NCBI RefSeq assembly: GCF_000344805.1
Contig: NC_020453.1
Coordinates: 1,488,001-1,552,000 of the forward strand
Direction of reading: 5' to 3'
Length of the DNA stretch: 64,000 nucleotides
Source: Bradyrhizobium oligotrophicum S58
GTDB taxonomy: Bacteria > Pseudomonadota > Alphaproteobacteria > Rhizobiales > Xanthobacteraceae
Each line of letters starts with the position of its first letter. Position 1 is the first letter of the stretch. Under the pieces are notes generated by a model. The model saw only the letters and a program-made list of their open reading frames with translations. It was not told where the DNA came from and searched no databases. Made by a program: the position numbers and the translations under genes. This document shows, in pieces, positions 57,312-64,000 of the stretch.

Positions 57312-58031
57312 TCAGGCGGTTCCCGTCATGGGCCGGGCCACGAAGGTCATGCGCCAGCGATTGTGGCCGATGTTCTTGGGCGCACGGACGGCGCTGAGGC
57401 CGGCTTTCTTGAGCCTCGCCAGGATATCGGCCTCGCTGTAGCGCTGCAGCCCGACCTTGGTGCGCAATTGCCGGTAATCGGACAGGGCGGTGGCCACTAG
57501 CCCCACTAGCGCATCCTTGAGGAAGCCGTTGCGTCCGGCGAACATCAGCAGCGCGAGCACGTCCCTGACCATGCCGACGTCCGGGCGCAGCACGTCGCCA
57601 AGAACGAACTTGCCCGACGGCTTCAGCAGCCGGCGGATGACGGCCAGGGCTGCGTCGAAATCGGCCTCGCTCATGTATTGCGCGACCGAATTCATGACCA
57701 CGAGGTCAATCGACGCTTCCTGCATGTTGCGCAACTCGTCCAGCGAGCGCACGCGGATCTTGGTGTTCGGAGCAAAGCGCGCGATCAGCCGCCCACGCAC
57801 GCCGGGTGCCGGCTCGGCCAGGATCAGCGTCATGCAGGAGTCCGCCACCTTGGCCGCGGACAAGGCTTCGCCGCAGGAATAGTCGAGCACGACGGCATCG
57901 GGCGCCGGAATGTAGCTGACGATATCGCGCGCAATCACCTGGAAGTGCAGGTCGCGATGCAATTTGCTCGCATAGATCGTGTGCGTGGAATCGTAATAGT
58001 CGATCCAATCGTCCATAGCGGGTTCCGGCAA
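57312..58031 (-). CDS. class I SAM-dependent methyltransferase
   Basis: 239 residues from TTG 58031, which has AAGGA at a good distance; ATG 58016 is an alternative with a weak site. The SAM motif VVLDYSCGEALSAAKV replaces the common GxGxG, with an acidic residue at LILAEPAP and a later LVVMNSVAQYM. Close to the ubiquinone/menaquinone or lipid methyltransferase style, but the substrate is unknown. It is immediately upstream, on the same strand, of the tRNA-Cys. Confidence 0.8.
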   Translation of the reverse strand: MPEPAMDDWIDYYDSTHTIYASKLHRDLHFQVIARDIVSYIPAPDAVVLDYSCGEALSAAKVADSCMTLILAEPAPGVRGRLIARFAPNTKIRVRSLDELRNMQEASIDLVVMNSVAQYMSEADFDAALAVIRRLLKPSGKFVLGDVLRPDVGMVRDVLALLMFAGRNGFLKDALVGLVATALSDYRQLRTKVGLQRYSEADILARLKKAGLSAVRAPKNIGHNRWRMTFVARPMTGTA

Positions 58032-58123
58032 ACACGGTTCCTTGATCGGAACTGGAGGGGTCAGCGAGCGTTAACGGGTCCGATCACCCGTGTCCATGCT
58101 GGTTCTAACAGGAAGGTAAAGCC

Positions 58124-58651
58124 GTGAGTAAAGCAAAGACCGACAAGACCGCCCCCGAGCTCGATACTCCGACCGATCTGTCGCCCGACGCCGTCAACAA
58201 GATCTCGACCGCGCTGAACACGTTGCTCGCGGACGCCTTTGCCCTCTATCTCAAGACCAAGAACTTCCATTGGCACGTCAGCGGACGGCATTTTCATGAC
58301 TATCACGAGATGCTGGACCAGCAGTCGGATGCGATCTTCGCCACCACCGATCAGCTCGCCGAGCGGGTGCGCAAGCTCGGTGGCACGACGCTGAAATCGA
58401 TCAGCCAGATCAGCAAGCTGCAGACCATCAAGGACAACAACGAGGAGTATGTCCCGCCCCGTGAGATGCTGCGGGAGTTGATGGAGGACAACAAGCACGT
58501 GGCCGCCGCGATGCGCAAGGCGCACGAGCTGTGCGACGACAATGACGACCCGGCGAGCGCCGGCCTGCTCGAAACCTTCATCGACGAGACCGAGCGCCGG
58601 ACCTGGTTCCTGTTCGAGGCGAGCCGCCAGGAGGGCAGCAACGCCGCCTAA
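58124..58651 (+). CDS. dps: Dps ferritin-like DNA-protection protein
   Basis: 175 residues from GTG 58124 (AGGAAGG in front). Four-helix Dps fold with the inter-subunit ferroxidase pattern HWHVSGRHFHDYHEMLDQQSD. It stores iron and shields DNA in starvation and peroxide stress. A basic-acidic N-terminal tail of about 20 residues may bind DNA. Alone in its transcription unit. Confidence 0.94.
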   Translation: MSKAKTDKTAPELDTPTDLSPDAVNKISTALNTLLADAFALYLKTKNFHWHVSGRHFHDYHEMLDQQSDAIFATTDQLAERVRKLGGTTLKSISQISKLQTIKDNNEEYVPPREMLRELMEDNKHVAAAMRKAHELCDDNDDPASAGLLETFIDETERRTWFLFEASRQEGSNAA

Positions 58652-58741
58652 GCAGATAGGTCTGGAGACGCGCTGCGACGACGTGGCGCGTCCGCCCAGC
58701 CCGGTGCATCAGCCGTTAGTGCGCAGATGGCCGGCGCCAAA

Positions 58742-59200
58742 TCAGCTCGACTGGCCCATGGCCATCGAGCCGCGGTGCTGGCGGTTCGCGAGCATGCGGG
58801 CCGCGGCCATTCCGATCATCATTGCAATCACGAACAGGGCGATCGCGGGCGAGCCGTAGCCGAGGTCCACGAATGCCGGACCCGGGCAGATGCCGGCCAG
58901 ACCCCAGCCGATGCCGAAGATGGCGGGACCCGTGGCGATCCGCCAATCCAGCGTCTGCGAGGGTGGCAGTTGGAAGCGGTCGCTGAGAAGCGGGCGCTGG
59001 CGCCGGAAGATGAGCCGGAAGCCAGCGAAGGTGACACCGACCGCGCCGGCCATCACGAGAATGAGGCTGGGGTCCCAGCCGCCGGAGCGGATGGCGGCGA
59101 GATCGAGGAAGTTCAGCACCTTCTGGGGATTGGACATGCCCGACAGCAGCAGTCCGAGCCCGAACACGATCCCGACGATGAACTGGACCAGGACGATCAT
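58742..59200 (-). CDS. YeeE/YedE-type membrane protein (DUF6691)
   Basis: 152 residues with four to five helices; GLGLLLSGMSNPQKVLNFLD and GIGWGLAGICPGPAFVDLG are the two sulfur-transport-type repeats, with Cys in AGICPGP. It follows the partner gene by 7 bp on the same strand. The pair together equals one YeeE/YedE transporter, implicated in moving thiosulfate or sulfane sulfur. Confidence 0.87.
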   Translation of the reverse strand: MIVLVQFIVGIVFGLGLLLSGMSNPQKVLNFLDLAAIRSGGWDPSLILVMAGAVGVTFAGFRLIFRRQRPLLSDRFQLPPSQTLDWRIATGPAIFGIGWGLAGICPGPAFVDLGYGSPAIALFVIAMMIGMAAARMLANRQHRGSMAMGQSS

Positions 59201-59207
59201 TCGCGCC

Positions 59208-59630
59208 TCACATCACGTGACGGACGAGGAAAGTGGTCGCGACCGCAGTGGCCATGAACACCAGCGTGGCGACGATCGAGCGTGACGACAGGCTGGCGAT
59301 GCCGCAGACGCCGTGGCCCGACGTGCAGCCATTGCCCCACACCGCACCGAAGCCGACCAGCAGCCCGGCTGCAACGAGGGCGATCGGGCCGGCCTCGAGC
59401 GTGAGGGGCGGCAGGCTTCCCGTCGTGACGCGAACCACCAGTGCCGCGATGACGAGCCCGGCCACGAAAGCGAACCGGCCGGCGACGGCCCCGTCCCAAG
59501 GCGGCAGCATCTGCGCGGCAATTCCACTCACGCCGGCGATCCGCCCGGTCAAGCCCATCAGCATGACGGCCGCAGCTCCGATGAGAGCGCCGCCAGCGAG
59601 CGCGGTGAGGGCCGTATACTCTGTGATCAT
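59208..59630 (-). CDS. YeeE/YedE-type membrane protein
   Basis: 140 residues from ATG 59630. Helices and the conserved GFGAVWGNGCTSGHGVCGIASL, with two Cys, are the signature of this family. It is divergent from a BigR-type regulator across an 88-bp gap, so it is likely derepressed by sulfide or persulfide. The usual sulfur dioxygenase partner is not in the window. Confidence 0.87.
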   Translation of the reverse strand: MITEYTALTALAGGALIGAAAVMLMGLTGRIAGVSGIAAQMLPPWDGAVAGRFAFVAGLVIAALVVRVTTGSLPPLTLEAGPIALVAAGLLVGFGAVWGNGCTSGHGVCGIASLSSRSIVATLVFMATAVATTFLVRHVM

Positions 59631-59718
59631 CTCGTACCGATTCCCTGAAAAGTCAGCCGGTTGCAATCGAGTAGCGTATGCATTATTTCTTATATGCGAA
59701 CTTCATAAAGTAACAATC

Positions 59719-60045
59719 ATGACAGCTCGGGTCGCGCGCAACGCCAAGGTCGCTTCGGTGACGGGCCTCGAAGACAAAGCGGAAGAGGCCGCCCGCCTGC
59801 TCACGGCCATGGCGAACCCGAAGCGGCTCATGGTGCTTTGCAACCTGATCGAAGGCGAACGCCCCGTGGGCGAACTGGCCGAGCAGGTGGGCCTGCGGCA
59901 GGCGGCGTTATCGCAACATCTTGCCATGATGCGTGCGCTCGATCTGGTCGCGACGCGGCGTGAGGGCCAGACCATCTACTATCGGCTGGCGAGCCACGAA
60001 GTCCGCGAGATCCTGCAGACGCTGTATCGGCTGTACTGCGCCTGA
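59719..60045 (+). CDS. bigR: BigR/SqrR-type ArsR-family persulfide sensor
   Basis: 108 residues from ATG 59719. Winged helix with PVGELAEQVGLRQAALSQHL. It has exactly two cysteines, C41 (LMVLCNL) and C107 (LYCA), the two positions that form a di- or tetrasulfide in BigR/SqrR, and no metal motif. It probably represses itself and the divergent YeeE/YedE pair until reactive sulfur accumulates. The 88-bp gap is AT-rich (around ATTATTTCTTATATG) and should contain the operator. Confidence 0.88.
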   Translation: MTARVARNAKVASVTGLEDKAEEAARLLTAMANPKRLMVLCNLIEGERPVGELAEQVGLRQAALSQHLAMMRALDLVATRREGQTIYYRLASHEVREILQTLYRLYCA

Positions 60046-60190
60046 TCAGCGCGCGTCCTGGCCAGCGCTGCGTCAGCGGCAGATGGCCGCCGGACCGAAC
60101 GCCCCATGTCTTCCCCCCTCAACGTCTTCCCGCGCATCCAGCCGGCTCGGCGGTGGCGCGCCGATTGACACCTCGATGTTCGCTGAGTAC

Positions 60191-60213
60191 CATTCTTACA
60201 ATAAGTAAGAATG
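60191..60213. promoter_or_regulatory. perfect palindromic operator of the ROK gene
   Basis: CATTCTTAC-AATAA-GTAAGAATG, 9-bp perfect arms with a 5-base spacer, ending 16 bp before the ROK start. The position suggests autoregulation; the sequence stands out as AT-rich against the surroundings. Confidence 0.75.
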
Positions 60214-60229
60214 AAGCGGGGAGGACGGC

Positions 60230-61399
60230 GTGCGGCTCATTCGCAGTCGGCACGATACGAGATCTGCAGTCCTTGGTTACCTCTGGTGCTCCGGCGGCTC
60301 GTTCCGGCCGGATCTGGCGCAGGGGGTTGCGCTCACCGAAGCCAGCATCTCGCGCATCATCGGCGATCTCAAGGCCGAGGGCGTCATCCAGGAGACGCGG
60401 CGCGCGGTGCCCTATCGTGGCGGCCCGAGCCAGTTCATCACCTTGAGCAACGAGATCTCCGTCGCGGCGATCGAGATTTCCAACAACCGTCTCTACTCCG
60501 CCATCGGCACGCTGGCCGGCGAGACGCTCTACGTGGCGCCGTACGAGCTCCCGGATGGTCTCGGCGCCGCCGAAGTCGATGCGACGGTCAGCCGGGCCGT
60601 CTGCGACATCGCGGCCTGGGCCACGCAGCGCAGCATCACCCTGGAGCAATTGGCCGTCTCGATCCCCGGCTATGATCCCGATCTGCGCGCCAGCCCCATC
60701 GTTGCGCTCGATGCAACGAGGCTTGCCGATGCCCTGCAGCGCGAGCTGCCGGAGACCCCGGCGCGATTGACCAATTCGATGGTTGCGCGCGCCGTCGGTC
60801 ACCGGCTGCAGATCGGAACGGGCGTTCTCGGCGGCTCGTATTTCTTCGTGTTCGTCGGCCATGGCGTCGGCGCGGCCATCGTCGATGAGCTTGCCGGGAG
60901 CGGCGATGTCGAGACCTGCGAGATCGGCCACGTCGTGATCGATCCTGCCGGCGGCCTCTGCCGCTGCGGCCATACGGGCTGTCTCGAAACCCATGTCTCC
61001 ACCGTGGCGCTGGCGGACATTCTCGCAGTGCAGGAAAGTGACCTGCTCAGCCGCGGCGATTGCTGGCCTCATGACTATCGCATCTCCGTGCAGGCACGCG
61101 CAGAGATCAGGGTCCGCCTCGGCCGGCTGGGGCTTGCGATCGGCAACGCGCTCAATCTCAACCGGCAGCGCAACGTCGTCATCGCCGGATGGCCGGGGGC
61201 TCTGCCCGCCGAGGATCGCGCGGTCGTGATGGAGGCCATCGGCCAGTCGCGCCTGGGCGGCCTGCAAGCCGTCGCGCTCACCTTCTCCAATGCCAGCCTG
61301 GGCCGCGAGCCGGTCTCCGGACTGGCGCTGGCCGCCTTCTCGTTCATCCGGCGCAGCGGCGAGCGGCGCGCGCAGGCCCGGCAACCGGCTTCGAGCTAA
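60230..61399 (+). CDS. ROK-family transcriptional regulator
   Basis: 389 residues from GTG 60230 (GGGGAGGACGGC). N-terminal winged helix (RPDLAQGVALTEASISRIIGDL) then a ROK sugar-kinase-like domain. The zinc motif GLCRCGHTGCLETH (CxCGxxGCxE) is intact, but the phosphate-binding DxGxT of active kinases is not evident, so it is a regulator rather than a kinase. It precedes a binding protein gene on the same strand and likely controls it. Confidence 0.9.
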   Translation: MRLIRSRHDTRSAVLGYLWCSGGSFRPDLAQGVALTEASISRIIGDLKAEGVIQETRRAVPYRGGPSQFITLSNEISVAAIEISNNRLYSAIGTLAGETLYVAPYELPDGLGAAEVDATVSRAVCDIAAWATQRSITLEQLAVSIPGYDPDLRASPIVALDATRLADALQRELPETPARLTNSMVARAVGHRLQIGTGVLGGSYFFVFVGHGVGAAIVDELAGSGDVETCEIGHVVIDPAGGLCRCGHTGCLETHVSTVALADILAVQESDLLSRGDCWPHDYRISVQARAEIRVRLGRLGLAIGNALNLNRQRNVVIAGWPGALPAEDRAVVMEAIGQSRLGGLQAVALTFSNASLGREPVSGLALAAFSFIRRSGERRAQARQPASS

Positions 61400-61441
61400 C
61401 ACACGTCGGCGGTGCACGTCCGACGATCATGGGAGGGAATG

Positions 61442-63028
61442 ATGAAACTGAGCCAGGCCCTGATACGCCAAGCTCTGGCAGGCGGTCTCCTCTGTCTGGC
61501 AGCCTCGCTGCCCGCGACGTTCGCGCGTGCCGAAACCGTGCTGAAGGTGAAGCCGTCGGGCGATCTCAAGGTGCTCGATCCGACCATCGCCGCGGATTCG
61601 ATCGCGCGCAATTTCGGCTACATGATCTACGACACGCTGTTCACGGTCGACGACAAGCTCCAGGTCAAGCCGCAGATGGTGGACAGCTGGACCAATTCCG
61701 CCGACCGCAAGCTGTGGACCTTCAAGCTGCGCGACGGGCTGAAGTTCGGCGACGGTCAGAGCGTGACCTCCGACGATGTTGTTGCTTCGCTCAAGCGCTG
61801 GAGCCAGGCCGATGCGATGGGGCAGGTGCTCAATGCCCACGGTGCAGCGTGGGAGGTGGTCGATGCCAGGACCTTCACCCTGACGCTCGGGGAGCCATGG
61901 GGATTCGTGCTCGACGCGCTCGCCAAGCCGGGCGCGCCCGTGCCCTTCATCGTTCCGGCGCGAATCATCGCCAGCACCCCTGCCGGGCAGCCGCTTTCGG
62001 ATCAGACCGGCTCAGGCCCCTTCATCTTCAAGAAGGACGAGTGGGTGCCGGGCTCGAAGCTGGCATTCGTCAAGAACCCGCATTACGTGCCGCGCGCCGA
62101 GCCGGCGGCGGGGCTTGCCGGCGGCAAGGTCGTCAAGTTCGACCGCGTCGAATGGCTGATCATTCCGGATCAGCAGACGGCGCTCGACGCGCTGAAGAAG
62201 GGCGAGCTGGACATTGCCGAGGACATTCCGACCGACCTCGTTCCGGTGGCGAAGGCGAGCAGGAACGTCGTCGTCTCCAACCAGGACGAGATCGGCGTGG
62301 CGCAGCAGATCCGACTGAACTCGCTGCAGCCGCCGTTCGACAATCCCGCCATCCGCAGGGCGGCGCTGCTCGCCGTGAACCCGACGGACTATATCGAGGC
62401 CTGGGGGGGCGGCGAAGGCGGGCTCATCAGGGCGTGCAAATCATTCTACATCTGCGCGTCGCCCTACTACACGGAGGCAGGCTTCCCGTCCTTCGATCTC
62501 GAGAAGGCGAAGACGCTGCTGCGCGAGAGCGGCTACGACGGCACGCCGGTCGTGATCCTCGACGCCTCGGAGAATGCCCAGATCCATCCCGCGAGCCTGG
62601 TTGCCGAGCAGCAGCTCAAGGCGGCCGGCTTCAAGGTCGACGTCCAGGCGATGGACTGGGCGACGGTGGTGAGCCGCCGGACCAAGAAGGAGCCGGTGGC
62701 GCAGGGCGGCTGGTCGATCTTCATCTCGGGTCCCGGCGGTCTCGACATGATGCTGCCGATCAGCCATCTCGGGCTGCGCTCGAACTGCGACAAGGCCTGG
62801 TTTGGTTGGCCGTGCGATGCCGAGATCGAGAAGCTGCGCGCCGCGTTCGGCGACGCCGCCGAGATGGCCGAACGCAAGGCGCTGGCCGAGCAGATCCAGC
62901 TGCGCGCCGCGCAGACGGTGCCGTACATCCCGATCGCCGTGGCCTATCAGTTTCGTGCCGCGCGCGCGGACCTGGCCGGAATTCTCAATCCGCCGGCACC
63001 GGTCTACTGGAACGTGACCCGCAAGTGA
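61442..63028 (+). CDS. peptide/nickel-type ABC substrate-binding protein
   Basis: 528 residues from ATG 61442 (GGGAGGG in front; ATG 61439 is too close). Signal peptide to about residue 30 (FARA-ET). SBP family 5 markers: LKVLDPTIAADSIARNFGYM, LRDGLKFGDGQSVTSDDVVA, NPPAP near the end. It probably brings in a peptide, glycoside or similar compound. No permease or ATPase follows: instead the gene runs into a thioesterase remnant and carA, so the importer partners lie elsewhere or have been lost. Confidence 0.9.
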   Translation: MKLSQALIRQALAGGLLCLAASLPATFARAETVLKVKPSGDLKVLDPTIAADSIARNFGYMIYDTLFTVDDKLQVKPQMVDSWTNSADRKLWTFKLRDGLKFGDGQSVTSDDVVASLKRWSQADAMGQVLNAHGAAWEVVDARTFTLTLGEPWGFVLDALAKPGAPVPFIVPARIIASTPAGQPLSDQTGSGPFIFKKDEWVPGSKLAFVKNPHYVPRAEPAAGLAGGKVVKFDRVEWLIIPDQQTALDALKKGELDIAEDIPTDLVPVAKASRNVVVSNQDEIGVAQQIRLNSLQPPFDNPAIRRAALLAVNPTDYIEAWGGGEGGLIRACKSFYICASPYYTEAGFPSFDLEKAKTLLRESGYDGTPVVILDASENAQIHPASLVAEQQLKAAGFKVDVQAMDWATVVSRRTKKEPVAQGGWSIFISGPGGLDMMLPISHLGLRSNCDKAWFGWPCDAEIEKLRAAFGDAAEMAERKALAEQIQLRAAQTVPYIPIAVAYQFRAARADLAGILNPPAPVYWNVTRK

Positions 63029-63044
63029 GCTGACCGCGAACGAA

Positions 63045-63210
63045 GCCTTCGGCAACTCGACCACCAGGCCGGTCGTCGTCGCGTGCGCCAGCAGCCGGCC
63101 CTGCGTATCGGTGATGCGGGCTTCGGCCGTGGCGGCGCGGCGTCCGAACGACAGCGTCCTGCCCTCGGTCCTCACCGTGCCGGTGCTCTCGGTCATGAGG
63201 TCGTTGGCGT
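63045..63210 (-). pseudogene. remnant of a PaaI-type hotdog thioesterase
   Basis: On the minus strand, the stretch DLMTESTGTVRTEGRTLSFG and ARITDTQGRLLAHATTTGLV looks like the C-terminal half of a PaaI/4HBT thioesterase, but the N-terminal half (with the active-site helix) is missing and the frame continues without a stop into the opposite gene. It lies between the binding-protein gene and carA. Confidence 0.6.
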
Positions 63211-63232
63211 CCTCACGACCTGGTCCGGGCAC

Positions 63233-63260
63233 AAAAATGCCCGGGAGCGGCCCGGGCATT
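63233..63260 (-). terminator. carA terminator
   Basis: On the minus strand ATGCCCGGG-CCGCT-CCCGGGCAT then TTTTTG, 25 bp after the carA stop. Confidence 0.88.
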
Positions 63261-63284
63261 CGATCGCGATCAGCCTGTCGGCCC

Positions 63285-64000
63285 TCAGGCCGCGCTGCGC
63301 TTCTTGTCTCGCATCAACTCGGCAAAGCGCTGGAACAGATAATGCGAATCGCGCGGGCCAGGCGAGGCTTCCGGGTGGTACTGCACCGAGAACACCGGCT
63401 TGCCGTCGAGCTGGATGCCGCAATTCGAGCCGTCGAACAGCGAGATGTGGGTCTGGGTCGCGCCCGAGGGTAGCGTGTTCTGGTCGACCGCGAAGCCGTG
63501 GTTCATCGAGGTGATCTCGACCTTGCCCGTGGTCTCGTCCTTGACCGGATGGTTGGCGCCGTGATGGCCCTGATGCATCTTCTTGGTCTTGGCACCGACG
63601 GCGAGGCCCAGCATCTGGTGGCCGAGGCAGATGCCGAAAGTCGGCGTGCCCGACGAGATCACCTGCTGAATCACCGGCACGGCATATTTGCCGGTCGCCG
63701 CGGGATCGCCCGGACCGTTGGACAGGAACACGCCGTCCGGCTTCATCGCCAGGATATCCTCGGCCGGTGTCGTCGCCGGCACCACGGTCACTTTGCAGCC
63801 GACGCCGGCGAGCAGGCGCAGGATGTTGCGCTTGATGCCGTAGTCGATCGCGACCACGTTGAACTCCGGCTTGGTCTGCTGGCCAAAACCTTCGTTCCAC
63901 ACCCAGGGCGTCTCGTCCCAGGTGAAGCGCTGCGCGGAGGTGACCATCGGCACGAGGTCCATGCCTTCGAGGCCCGGCCACTCCCGCGCTTCCTTCTTCA
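63285..64000 (-). CDS. carA: carbamoyl-phosphate synthase small subunit (3' part)
   Basis: The last 238 residues or so of CarA; the start is beyond the right edge. The class I glutamine amidotransferase triad is visible: nucleophile Cys in FGICLGHQMLGL, and His-x-Glu in QYHPEASPGP. It releases ammonia from glutamine for CarB. Its terminator follows, so carA is not cotranscribed with carB, which lies 6.4 kb further on the same strand. Confidence 0.96.
   Translation of the reverse strand, partial: KKEAREWPGLEGMDLVPMVTSAQRFTWDETPWVWNEGFGQQTKPEFNVVAIDYGIKRNILRLLAGVGCKVTVVPATTPAEDILAMKPDGVFLSNGPGDPAATGKYAVPVIQQVISSGTPTFGICLGHQMLGLAVGAKTKKMHQGHHGANHPVKDETTGKVEITSMNHGFAVDQNTLPSGATQTHISLFDGSNCGIQLDGKPVFSVQYHPEASPGPRDSHYLFQRFAELMRDKKRSAA

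Noticed and set aside
62441..63259. 272-codon minus-strand frame opposite the binding-protein gene
   Set aside because: Only the first part resembles a thioesterase; the rest is antisense to a well-supported gene, so I list only the remnant.

Overview
The window reads as chromosome of a GC-rich alphaproteobacterium, most likely Bradyrhizobium or a close relative. The basis is the gene set (short aa3-oxidase subunit IV, split pntAA/pntAB, rhizobial-type CarB with insertions, phasin, nirK-nirV with NnrR/NnrS, a PdhS-like kinase, the carB-greA order) and a tRNA-His with A73 and no encoded G-1, which is typical of alphaproteobacteria. No integrase, transposase, phage gene or CRISPR array was seen. 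Most of the window looks like ordinary chromosome with several accessory patches.

Layout. 0-11 kb: oligoendopeptidase F, a MazE-like/Doc toxin-antitoxin pair behind a long palindrome, an aa3-oxidase small subunit, the three-gene proton-translocating transhydrogenase (pntAA-pntAB-pntB), then an esterase-like hydrolase, two ion antiporters, a cupin and an Ala/Pro/Lys-rich membrane-anchored protein. 11-20 kb: rpsU, purK-purE, a diguanylate cyclase, small conserved proteins including two YdcH-like paralogues, an FAD oxidoreductase and a large PAS-GGDEF-EAL protein. 20-31 kb: glpD next to a polyamine-type ABC importer that lacks its binding protein, a cluster of palindromic repeats, a hydrolase, and on the other strand a sugar-type ABC importer that lacks its ATPase; then an AsmA protein. 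31-34 kb: a two-subunit 3-oxoacid CoA-transferase and an unusual 572-residue protein with a nucleoside-phosphorylase-like C-terminus.

34.5-41 kb is a denitrification island: nirK-nirV, a 69-residue membrane protein, hemN, a DUF1858 redox protein, an NnrR-like regulator and nnrS. Four matches to TTG-N8-CAA (FNR/FixK/NnrR-type half-sites) sit in its promoter gaps, so the genes look like one regulon for nitrite reduction, NO sensing and low-oxygen haem supply. The next gene is a PdhS-like histidine kinase with an apparently degenerate ATP-binding domain.

45-64 kb: phasin, tRNA-His, an orphan ParA, a 44-residue membrane peptide, a DapA-like aldolase with a terminator in its leader, trxB-lysR, an Lrp regulator, DoxX, greA, carB, a structurally odd tRNA-Cys, a methyltransferase, Dps, a BigR-type persulfide sensor divergent from two YeeE/YedE membrane proteins, a ROK regulator with a clean palindromic operator followed by a peptide-type binding protein, a thioesterase remnant, and the 3' part of carA running off the right edge. 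carA and carB have the same direction but are about 6.4 kb apart.

The most interesting items are the four-box denitrification regulon, the tRNA-Cys with a non-standard cloverleaf, the phosphorylase-like 572-residue protein, the PdhS-like kinase lacking the N-box Asn, the TA palindrome, and the family of ~100-bp palindromic repeats.
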